Assembly: GCA_035496575.1 (NCBI GenBank)
Contig: DATJEN010000102.1
Span: 1-6,911 of the forward strand
Length of the DNA stretch: 6,911 bases
Direction: 5' to 3'
DNA from: PALSA-1355 sp035496575
Lineage (GTDB): Bacteria; Planctomycetota; Planctomycetia; Pirellulales; PALSA-1355
Shown here piece by piece: positions 1-6,266 of this stretch. The stretch's first letter is position 1. Every line of letters begins with the position of its first letter. The notes below the pieces were generated by a model. It was not told where the DNA came from. It did no database searches and saw only the letters and a list, made by a program, of their open reading frames with translations. The translations under genes were made by a program, and so were the position numbers.

Positions 1-3
1 ATC

Positions 4-2094
4 TTACTTCGCTCCTACCAGTTGCTTCTTCTTTTTCTCGGCGATGATCTCTTCCTGGATATTGGACGGCACGCGGCGGTACTTGGCAAATTCCATCGTG
101 AAGGTGCCTTGCCCTTGCGTCATGCTGCGCAGATCGGTCGAGTAGCCGAACGTTTCCGCGAGCGGCACTTCGCCTTCGATGGTCGCAAACGCGCCCTTCA
201 CTTCCGTGGAGACGATCAGTCCGCGGCGGCTGGTTAGCTCGCCGGCGACCGGTCCCTGATATTGCGAAGGAACTTCGATCTCGACCTTCATTACCGGCTC
301 GAGCAGGACGGGCTTGGTCTTCAAAAACGTCTCGCGGAAGCAGTTGCGAGCGCAGACCTGGAACGCCATGTCCGAGCTATCGACTTCGTGATAGGAACCG
401 TCTTCCAGGATGGCTTTCACGCCCACGATCGGGAACTCAGCGACGGGGCCCTTGCCGATCGAATCGCGAAACCCCTTTTCGACCGAAGGGATGTACTCTT
501 TCGGAATGCGTCCACCGACCACGTTCTCCTCGAACTGGAAAACCTCTTCCGCGTCCTCCGGGAGCGGCTCCAGCTTGCCGACGATATGGGCGAATTGGCC
601 CGAGCCGCCGGTTTGTTTTTTGTGCTTGAAGTTGAACTCGGCCATCTTCGTCGGCGCTTCGCGGTAACTGACCTTGGGCGCTCCGACTTCGACTTCCACG
701 CCATATTCGCGGCGAATGCGCTCGACGTAGATGTCCAGGTGCAGCTCGCCCATGCCGGCGATCACGGTTTCCGAGGTTTCTTCGTCGGTGGTCACTCGGA
801 AGGTGGGATCCTCGCGACGGAAGCGATGCAAGGCCTTGCCCATCTTGTCGGCGCCCTCGCGCGACAGCGGATTGATCGCCATCTTGATGACCGGCTCGGC
901 CACGAACATGCTCTCGAGCGTGCAATATTTGCGCTCCGCGGCAAACGTATCACCGCTCGCGCAGTCCACGCCCAGGATGGCCACGATGTCGCCAGCGCTT
1001 GCGGTGTCGATCTCTTCGCGCTTGTCGGCGTGCATCTTGACGATGCGGCTGAAGCGTTGCTTTTGATCGGTGCGCTGGTTGTAGTACATCTCGCCTTTTT
1101 TGATCGTGCCCTGGTAGATGCGGATGAAGGTCAATTGGCCGAAGGCGTCTTCAACCAGCTTGAACGCCATGCCGACGAACGGCTTGGACGGATCGGCTTC
1201 CAAGGGGAAGTCCTTGGTCGGATCGCCGTATTGCTTCGCCTTCACGGGGCGATCCAACGGCGAAGGCAAATAGCGCACGATCGCGTCGAGCAATAGCTGC
1301 ACGCCCTTGTTGCGGTAGGCGGTGCCCATGAACACGGGCGTCAGGTCCTGGCCCTGCACCGCCTCGCGCACGATGTTGTGAATCAGCTCTTCCTTGACCG
1401 GCTCTTCCGAGAGCAACAGCTCCATCAGCTCGTCGCTATACATGGACAGGCTTTCCAGCATGTGCTGGCGAGCCTTGACGGCATCCTGCTTGAGCGCCTC
1501 GGGAATCTCTTCCTCGCGGACGTCCTCGCCATTGCTGCCGTCGAAGTAATAGGCCTTCATCGTGACCAGGTCGATCACGCCCTCGAAATTATCTTCCTTG
1601 CCGATGGGCCACTGCATGAGCACGGCGTCGCAGCCCATCTTGTCCCGCACCTGGGCCACGACCTTTTCGGCGTTGGCGCCGATACGGTCCATCTTGTTGA
1701 TGAAAGCCAGCCGCGGAACGTGATAGCGCTTCATCTGGCGGTCGACGGTCAGCGACTGCGATTGCACGCCGCCCACGCCGCACAGAACCAAAATGGCCCC
1801 ATCCAGCACGCGCAGACTGCGTTCGACCTCGACCGTGAAGTCGACGTGCCCCGGGGTATCGATCAAGTTGATCGTGGTGCCTTCCCACTCCACGGTCGTG
1901 GCCGCGCTGGTGATCGTGATGCCACGCTCGCGCTCCAAGTCCATGTAGTCCATGGTGGCGCCGTCACCGCCCCCCTTGACCTCGTTGATGCGGTGAATGC
2001 GGCCCGCATAGTACAAGATGCGCTCGCTGAGGGTGGTCTTCCCCGAGTCGATGTGGGCCGAGATACCGATGTTTCGCAGTTTGGACAGGTCCAT
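4..2094 (-). CDS. fusA: Elongation factor G, mitochondrial/spd-like class
   Basis: This cytoplasmic translational GTPase moves tRNA and mRNA through the ribosome after peptide bond formation. The 696-residue length is normal for a full EF-G. Visible GTPase motifs are the P-loop AHIDSGKTT (13-21), switch I with RERGITI (55-61), DTPGH (79-83) and NKMD (133-136). Domains II and III follow at roughly 300-480. Domain IV (about 480-605) carries the conserved KHKKQTGGSGQF segment (490-501) and the tip histidine in GSYHEVDSS (H569). Domain V contains GELTSRRG (618-625), and the protein ends in a lysine-rich tail. Serine in the P-loop, the longer EVKGGGDGA switch I loop and GVGGVQSQSLTVDRQMKRY resemble mitochondrial EF-G1 and spdEFG1 more than classical EF-G. 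The ATG at 2094 is supported by GAGG six bases upstream and by the canonical N-terminus. No ribosomal protein genes flank it, so it is not in a str operon. EF-G identity is near certain; the subclass is an inference. Confidence 0.97.
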   Translation of the reverse strand: MDLSKLRNIGISAHIDSGKTTLSERILYYAGRIHRINEVKGGGDGATMDYMDLERERGITITSAATTVEWEGTTINLIDTPGHVDFTVEVERSLRVLDGAILVLCGVGGVQSQSLTVDRQMKRYHVPRLAFINKMDRIGANAEKVVAQVRDKMGCDAVLMQWPIGKEDNFEGVIDLVTMKAYYFDGSNGEDVREEEIPEALKQDAVKARQHMLESLSMYSDELMELLLSEEPVKEELIHNIVREAVQGQDLTPVFMGTAYRNKGVQLLLDAIVRYLPSPLDRPVKAKQYGDPTKDFPLEADPSKPFVGMAFKLVEDAFGQLTFIRIYQGTIKKGEMYYNQRTDQKQRFSRIVKMHADKREEIDTASAGDIVAILGVDCASGDTFAAERKYCTLESMFVAEPVIKMAINPLSREGADKMGKALHRFRREDPTFRVTTDEETSETVIAGMGELHLDIYVERIRREYGVEVEVGAPKVSYREAPTKMAEFNFKHKKQTGGSGQFAHIVGKLEPLPEDAEEVFQFEENVVGGRIPKEYIPSVEKGFRDSIGKGPVAEFPIVGVKAILEDGSYHEVDSSDMAFQVCARNCFRETFLKTKPVLLEPVMKVEIEVPSQYQGPVAGELTSRRGLIVSTEVKGAFATIEGEVPLAETFGYSTDLRSMTQGQGTFTMEFAKYRRVPSNIQEEIIAEKKKKQLVGAK

Positions 2095-2100
2095 GACGAA

Positions 2101-2104
2101 CCTC
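2101..2104 (-). promoter_or_regulatory. Ribosome binding site of fusA
   Basis: On the minus strand GAGG lies six bases before the fusA ATG. This is good Shine-Dalgarno spacing and is the clearest ribosome binding site in the window. It fixes the start at 2094. Confidence 0.7.
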
Positions 2105-2121
2105 GAAATTCGCGCTAGAGT

Positions 2122-2152
2122 AAAAAGTCACAACCGGGAACCCCGCCCGGCC
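2122..2152 (-). promoter_or_regulatory. GC-rich hairpin with T-run in the fusA leader
   Basis: Read on the minus strand, GGCCGGG (2152-2146) can pair with CCCGGTT (2138-2132). This gives five Watson-Crick pairs and two G-U wobbles around a 7-base loop. TTTTT follows at 2126-2122, about five bases after the stem. The wobbles form only in minus-strand RNA, which would be the fusA leader. It resembles a weak intrinsic terminator or attenuator, but the stem is short and the T-run is not directly adjacent. It sits 38 bases or more upstream of the fusA ATG. Confidence 0.25.
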
Positions 2153-2261
2153 GAAATGAGCCTTCCGTGCTCGAAAACCGGGGGAACGAACCGCCTGACG
2201 GTCCACGGACCTCCGCAAGCGGCCCATAGACATGCTGGGTTCTAGCTGGTTTAGACTTACT

Positions 2262-2289
2262 ATCTTACGTACGAATGCGGGGGCGGCAA
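2262..2289 (-). promoter_or_regulatory. Candidate sigma-70-type promoter for fusA
   Basis: On the minus strand, TTGCCG (2289-2284) as a -35 box and TAAGAT (2267-2262) as a -10 box are separated by 16 bp. Each box matches four of six consensus bases. Transcription from here would give fusA a leader of roughly 160 bases containing the hairpin at 2122-2152. The call is by consensus only, and planctomycete promoters are often poor matches. Confidence 0.3.
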
Positions 2290-2370
2290 AGCCCAAAAGC
2301 TTGTCTGCAAATTTGGAAAAAACTTGACCGCCGTGCCTAACCGTCTCGCGCAGGGCGGCGGCAACCCGGT

Positions 2371-2399
2371 TTGACTTCTCCCTTTGTGAAAACTAGCTT
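2371..2399 (+). promoter_or_regulatory. Candidate promoter for the CPBP protease gene
   Basis: TTGACT (2371-2376) and TAGCTT (2394-2399) are spaced by 17 bp. The -35 box matches five of six consensus bases and the -10 box is weak. The predicted transcript start near 2406 almost coincides with the ATG at 2407. That implies either a leaderless message or translation from the ATG at 2458. The same TTG at 2371 could also be read as an upstream start codon of the gene, so the two readings compete. Confidence 0.3.
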
Positions 2400-2406
2400 G
2401 CCCCCC

Positions 2407-3228
2407 ATGACCGATCCCACTGGTAGCCCGCGGCCCGATCCAATCGAAAAACAAACAATGGCCACGGTCGACGCCCACGCGGGTCCGAGCGGCGGGAAGG
2501 GTTTTCTGGCGCAGCCCTGGGCGCCCTTTGTTCTGCCGTTGGCCGTCTTCATGCTCGTGGGATCGATCGAGCCCACGCCCGACAAACCGTTCGAGCTGTT
2601 GGGCTGGCAGATTCCCTATTCCAGCTACCCGCTCGTCTATGCGGTCAAGCTGGCGCTCACCACGGCCGTCATGGCCCAAGTCGGCTGGCGCGCCTATCGG
2701 CAGTTCCCGCTGCGAATCACGCCCTGGGCACCGGCGGTTGGCGCGATTGGCGTCGTGCTGTGGATCGCCCTGGCGAAGCTAGGGCTCGAACAGCGCCTGC
2801 TGGGCCCGCTAGGGCTGGGCGGCTTGATCGCCCAGGGAGACCGCGCCGCCTTCAACCCCTTCGAAGCCTGGCCCGATCGCACCGGGCTTGCCTGGCTGTT
2901 TCTCGCCCTTCGATTCGCGGGGCTCGTGGTCATTGTCCCCATCATCGAAGAGTTCTTCCTGCGCGGTTTTTTGATGCGATTTGTGATCGCGCCCGATTGG
3001 TGGCGCGTGCCCTTTGGCATGTTGACCCCGCTGGCCATCGCGGTGGGCACGCTCGTGCCGGTGCTCATGCACCCGGGCGAGATGTTGGCGGCTGCCATGT
3101 GGTTTTCAATGATCACCGGACTGATGGCGATGACGCGCAACCTTTGGGACTGCGTCGTCGCCCACGCCACGACGAACCTGCTGCTGGGCGTTTACGTGGT
3201 GGCGAGCGGAGAGTGGCACTTCTTGTAG
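2407..3228 (+). CDS. CPBP-family intramembrane metalloprotease (CAAX protease-related)
   Basis: This is a predicted integral membrane protease of the CPBP/Abi family, which in its best-known members cleaves prenylated or other membrane substrates. From the ATG at 2407 it is 273 residues. A polar N-terminus of about 35 residues precedes some seven hydrophobic segments (near 38-53, 74-94, 107-125, 161-180, 202-221, 226-242 and 246-266). Motif 1 is EEFFLR (E181, E182, R186). Motif 2 is reduced to H222 in VPVLMHP, with proline where the family's FxxxH usually has phenylalanine. Motif 3 is HATTN (H253, N257). The pattern, including the C-terminal YVVASGEWHFL, resembles the CAAX protease-related subfamily found in exosortase/PEP-CTERM genomes (TIGR03008 as I recall it). 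No exosortase gene lies in view. The start is uncertain: TTG 2371, ATG 2407 and ATG 2458 are in frame and none has a clear ribosome binding site. It is transcribed divergently from fusA and convergently with sdhB. The family is clear; the substrate is unknown. Confidence 0.88.
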   Translation: MTDPTGSPRPDPIEKQTMATVDAHAGPSGGKGFLAQPWAPFVLPLAVFMLVGSIEPTPDKPFELLGWQIPYSSYPLVYAVKLALTTAVMAQVGWRAYRQFPLRITPWAPAVGAIGVVLWIALAKLGLEQRLLGPLGLGGLIAQGDRAAFNPFEAWPDRTGLAWLFLALRFAGLVVIVPIIEEFFLRGFLMRFVIAPDWWRVPFGMLTPLAIAVGTLVPVLMHPGEMLAAAMWFSMITGLMAMTRNLWDCVVAHATTNLLLGVYVVASGEWHFL

Positions 3229-3270
3229 CGCCCTCGGCTCGTGGCGAAACAGCCGATCAACCCGCCCGGA

Positions 3271-3315
3271 GAATCACTGGCCGAAGAATCATTGCCCGAA
3301 GAATCACTGGCCGAA
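3271..3315. repeat. Three tandem 15-bp units spanning the sdhB stop codon
   Basis: GAATCACTGGCCGAA occurs at 3271-3285 and 3301-3315, and a two-mismatch copy, GAATCATTGCCCGAA, lies between at 3286-3300. On the minus strand each unit reads TTC GGC/GGG CAG/CAA TGA TTC, so the unit carries the last codons and stop of sdhB (FGQ-stop). Because 15 is a multiple of three, the two downstream copies place two more TGA codons in the sdhB frame. The array therefore looks like a local tandem duplication of the gene's end. Confidence 0.9.
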
Positions 3316-4161
3316 GAACTTGGCGAAGGCGCGCTTGGTGGTGTCGCGGCCGGCACGGCCAATGGCGGTGGTGAGCGGAATTTGCTTCGGGCACACGGCA
3401 ACGCAGTTCTGCGCGTTCCCGCAGACTTGAATGCCGCCGGGCTCCATCAAGGCATCCAGTCGCTCGGGGGCGCTCAGAGCGCCGGTGGGATGCGTGTCGT
3501 AGTAGATCACTTGCCCGATGGCGTGCGGCCCGACGAAGTTGAGGTCGTACACCGCGTCCTCGCGCGTATGATAGGCCGCTTCCGCCTCGCCGTCGCGGCG
3601 TTCGACTTCGAGATGGCTGTATTGCGGACACGCATCCAGGCAGCAGCCGCAGCTCATGCACTGGCTAAGCGCATAGGCGCGCTGTTGATCGGAGGGAGAC
3701 TGGCGCGGGCCGGGACCCATGTCGTAATAGCCGTCGACCGGGATCCAGGCCTCGAGCTTTTCCAGCGCGCGGAACAGCCGCCGGCGATTGACGCACAGAT
3801 CGCGAATGACCGGAAACTTGCTCATCGGCTGCAGCTCGATCTCTTCGGGATGCTCCTCGAGCAGCCGGTCAACGAGCGCCGAGCACGCTTGCCGCACGTG
3901 GCCGTTGATGATCATCGTGCAACTGCCGCACACTTCTTCCAGGCAGTTGGCGTCGTACGCGACCGGTGCGACCTTGACCCCGTCAATCGTTTCGGCCTGA
4001 GCGGCGATGCGCTGCAGCACGCTCGTCACGTTCATGTCCGGTTCGTGCTCAAGCCGATGCCGCTCCCAATAACTGGGGCCGTCGGGGGTGTCTTGCCGCA
4101 GCACGCGCACCTCGAAGGTGCGCCTGGCGTGTGAATGGCCGTTGGTCGAAGTGTGATCCAT
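3304..4161 (-). CDS. sdhB: Succinate dehydrogenase iron-sulfur subunit
   Basis: SdhB carries electrons from the FAD of SdhA to the haems and quinone of SdhC on the cytoplasmic side of the membrane. The 285-residue product has an N-terminal plant-type ferredoxin domain whose [2Fe-2S] ligands are C73, C78, C81 and C93 in CLEEVCGSC and QAC. The C-terminal domain has CMSCGCCLDACP and CGNAQNCVAVCP. By family rule C168, C171, C174 and C257 hold the [4Fe-4S] cluster, and C178, C247 and C253 the [3Fe-4S] cluster. CLEEVCG, AWIPVDGYYDMGPGPR, HPTGA and IPLTT match the Bacillus subtilis-type subunit closely. About 22 extra residues lie between the two cluster motifs (about 183-205). The ATG at 4161 is 23 bp downstream of the sdhA stop with only a weak ribosome binding site. 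The stop codon lies inside a 15-bp tandem repeat. Confidence 0.97.
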   Translation of the reverse strand: MDHTSTNGHSHARRTFEVRVLRQDTPDGPSYWERHRLEHEPDMNVTSVLQRIAAQAETIDGVKVAPVAYDANCLEEVCGSCTMIINGHVRQACSALVDRLLEEHPEEIELQPMSKFPVIRDLCVNRRRLFRALEKLEAWIPVDGYYDMGPGPRQSPSDQQRAYALSQCMSCGCCLDACPQYSHLEVERRDGEAEAAYHTREDAVYDLNFVGPHAIGQVIYYDTHPTGALSAPERLDALMEPGGIQVCGNAQNCVAVCPKQIPLTTAIGRAGRDTTKRAFAKFFGQ

Positions 4162-4184
4162 GCTTGGGTTGCGTCCGCTTAAAG

Positions 4185-6200
4185 CTAATGCACCGCCGCG
4201 GGTTTGGCCGCCGCTGCCTTGCCAATCATGCCATTGCCCGAGGCGCTCTGCTGGCGAGCGGCCTGCCGGGCTTTCCAGACTTCTTCGATGACGTCCGCGC
4301 CCACCAGACCATACAGCCGGGGCCGCGGCGGGATGATCGAGGTGTCAATCTCTTCAAAGCTGAGGACGGGGGTGCCCTCGGAATCGAGCGTGGCCACGGT
4401 CGATTTCAGCCACCTGGCCGTGTTGGCCTCAAACTTGTCGCACCACTGTTCCGCCTCGCGACGAAGCTCAACAGGGTCTTTGGCTTCCAGGCCGGGCATG
4501 GCGAACTCCGGCTTGTAGTGCGCACCACGGCATTCGTCCCGGGCAAGCGCCCCGAGCAAGATCGCCTTGGCGATCGGGAACATGTCTCGCAGCGCTTGCG
4601 TGAACACGACGTTTTGATTGGTCCAGTTGCCCGTGTCCGACAAGCTGGCGCGCTTGGCGCGCTCGGTCAATTCGCACACCTGGTCGTAGGCTTGCTGCAG
4701 GTTGTTGTTGTGGCGGACCACGGTAGCCGCCTTGGTCATCACCTGGCCCAGCTCTTGATGCAGCAAGTAAGGATTCTCGCCGCCGGAGGGACGCTTGAGC
4801 AATTGATCGTGCGACTGTTGGCAGCGCGATCGGACCGACTCGAACAGTGACGAAGGTTGCTCGGCGGCTGTCGACTTCGCGCCTTTGAGAAGGTTGACGA
4901 TGCCGGGCGCCACGATCAACCCGCTGAAGATGCAGCTCAACAGCGAGTTGGCGCCCAGCCGATTGGCGCCGTGATATTGGTAATCACACTCGCCGATGGC
5001 ATACAGATTCGGAATGTTCGTGCGCTGGTTGCGCGGTGACCCCAGCACCAGGCCGCCGGAGGCGCTGCGTTCGTAATCGACCCACAGCCCGCCCATCGAG
5101 TAATGGACGGCAGGGAAAATCTTCATCGGCACTTCGCGCGGGTCGACGCCTTGGAATTTCTCGTAGATCTCGAGAATGCCGCCCAGCTTGGCATCCAGAA
5201 CCTTGCGCGGGATATGCGTCACGTCCAGATACACGCACAGTCGATCCTTCTCGACGCTGAGTCCTTCGTGCGTGCAGACGTTGAAGATCTCTCTCGTGGC
5301 GATATCGCGCGGCACCAGATTGCCATATTTCGGATAGCGCTCCTCGAGGAAGTAATAGCGCTCCGATTGCGGAATGTCATTCGGCCGCCGCGCGTCTTGT
5401 GGTTTGCGCGGAACCCATACCCGGCCACCTTCGCCGCGCGCGCTTTCGCTCATCAGCCGCAGCTTGTCCGCCCCGGGAATGGCGGTCGGGTGCACCTGGA
5501 TGAACTCGGCATTCGCGTATTTCGCGCCGGCTTGAAAGGCGCGGCTGGCCGCTCCGCCGTTGCAGGCCATCGACATGGTCGAGCGGCCATAGATCAAGCC
5601 GCACCCGCCCGAGGCGATGACCACGGCGTCGGCCGGGAACGCGCGGATTTCCATGCTCACCATGTCTTGCGCGACAATGCCGCGGCACGCGCCGGCCGAA
5701 TCGAGCACGGGCGCAAGAAAATCCCACGCCTCGTAAACCTTGACCTTGCCCTCCACGCTCCAGCGACGCACCTGGTCGTCAAGGGCGTATAGCAGTTGCT
5801 GTCCGGTGGTCGCGCCGGCGAAGGCGGTGCGCTTGAACAAGGTGCCACCGAAGCGGCGCTGGTCGCGAAATCCTTCCGGCGTGCGATTGAAGGGGACCCC
5901 CAGCCGATCCATCAGGTCGATGATCTTGGGCGCCCACTCGGTCATTTCCTTGACCGGCGGCTGATGGTTCAAAAAGTCGCCGCCATACACCGTGTCGTCG
6001 AAGTGCAGCCACTCGCTGTCGCCTTGTTGCCGCGTCACGTCGTTGACGCTGTTGATGCCACCTTGCGCGCAAACGCTGTGCGAGCGTTTGACCGGCGTCA
6101 GGCTCATCAGGTCGACAGCCACGCCCAGTTCGGCCAGCTTCATGGCGCCGGCCAGCCCGGCCAGGCCGCCGCCCACGATCATGACTCGGGGAGTTGCCAT
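4185..6200 (-). CDS. sdhA: Succinate dehydrogenase flavoprotein subunit
   Basis: SdhA oxidises succinate to fumarate in the citric acid cycle and passes electrons to SdhB. The 671-residue protein starts with the FAD-binding fold GGGLAGL (10-16). H41 in SHSVCAQGG is the expected covalent FAD attachment site. Active-site residues by family alignment are H237 (HPTA), R298 (PRD), H366 (VHYSMGGLWVD) and R414 (NRLGANSLL); SESARGEGGRVW (251-262) and GECD (403-406) are also present. Sequence character is that of the Bacillus SdhA type rather than the E. coli type. A short insert at about 264-280 and an alanine/proline-rich C-terminal tail (about 655-671) look lineage-specific. The ATG at 6200 directly precedes the Rossmann strand, with a weak GAG about seven bases upstream. 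It is the middle gene of sdhCAB, 66 bp after sdhC and 23 bp before sdhB. Fumarate reductase is the alternative direction for this fold; the operon form favours succinate oxidation. Confidence 0.97.
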   Translation of the reverse strand: MATPRVMIVGGGLAGLAGAMKLAELGVAVDLMSLTPVKRSHSVCAQGGINSVNDVTRQQGDSEWLHFDDTVYGGDFLNHQPPVKEMTEWAPKIIDLMDRLGVPFNRTPEGFRDQRRFGGTLFKRTAFAGATTGQQLLYALDDQVRRWSVEGKVKVYEAWDFLAPVLDSAGACRGIVAQDMVSMEIRAFPADAVVIASGGCGLIYGRSTMSMACNGGAASRAFQAGAKYANAEFIQVHPTAIPGADKLRLMSESARGEGGRVWVPRKPQDARRPNDIPQSERYYFLEERYPKYGNLVPRDIATREIFNVCTHEGLSVEKDRLCVYLDVTHIPRKVLDAKLGGILEIYEKFQGVDPREVPMKIFPAVHYSMGGLWVDYERSASGGLVLGSPRNQRTNIPNLYAIGECDYQYHGANRLGANSLLSCIFSGLIVAPGIVNLLKGAKSTAAEQPSSLFESVRSRCQQSHDQLLKRPSGGENPYLLHQELGQVMTKAATVVRHNNNLQQAYDQVCELTERAKRASLSDTGNWTNQNVVFTQALRDMFPIAKAILLGALARDECRGAHYKPEFAMPGLEAKDPVELRREAEQWCDKFEANTARWLKSTVATLDSEGTPVLSFEEIDTSIIPPRPRLYGLVGADVIEEVWKARQAARQQSASGNGMIGKAAAAKPAAVH

Positions 6201-6266
6201 AAAGAACTCGTTCGCAATTTCGTGAAATTCGGCCGACCAATCAGCGGAACTAAGAGCCGCGGCCTA

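Larger units (their letters stand above)
2095..2406. other. Divergent intergenic region between fusA and the CPBP protease gene
   Basis: About 310 bp separate the two divergent genes and I find no convincing gene here. The part near fusA holds its ribosome binding site and a GC-rich hairpin. The middle contains a 5-2-5 dyad, GGTCCACGGACC (2200-2211). The stretch at about 2245-2330 is AT-richer than its surroundings and is the likeliest place for the fusA promoter. TTGACC at 2324-2329 has no matching -10 box at a normal distance. Short reading frames crossing the region have no recognisable product and no ribosome binding site. Confidence 0.7.

Noticed and set aside
262..1296. Long open frame on the plus strand opposite fusA (about 344 codons)
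   Set aside because: It lies wholly antisense to the well-supported EF-G gene. Its Leu/Arg/His/Ala-rich translation has no recognisable domain and is what a GC-rich codon pattern produces on the opposite strand.
1378..2118. Second long plus-strand frame opposite fusA (about 246 codons)
   Set aside because: It is antisense to the GTPase domain, its translation resembles no known protein, and it has no ribosome binding site.
2324..2329. TTGACC as a -35 box for the CPBP gene
   Set aside because: The positions 16-18 bp downstream are GC-rich (CGCGCA) and show no -10 element.
2694..3170. Minus-strand frame of about 158 codons opposite the CPBP protease gene
   Set aside because: It overlaps the membrane protease whose motifs 1 and 3 are intact, and its own translation is basic with no recognisable features.
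3234..3256. Inverted repeat TCGGCT/AGCCGA between the convergent CPBP and sdhB genes, as a terminator
   Set aside because: The stem is only 6 bp with an 11-base loop and has no T-run on either side. The convergent gap therefore shows no convincing intrinsic terminator.
3241..4134. Plus-strand frame of about 297 codons opposite sdhB, starting with repeated EESLAEESLPEESLAEE
   Set aside because: The repeat caught my eye, but the frame is antisense to the cysteine-motif-bearing sdhB. The repeated peptide is only the 15-bp tandem repeat read in the other direction.
5103..5792. Plus-strand frame of about 229 codons opposite sdhA
   Set aside because: It is antisense to conserved active-site segments of SdhA and has no domain signature.
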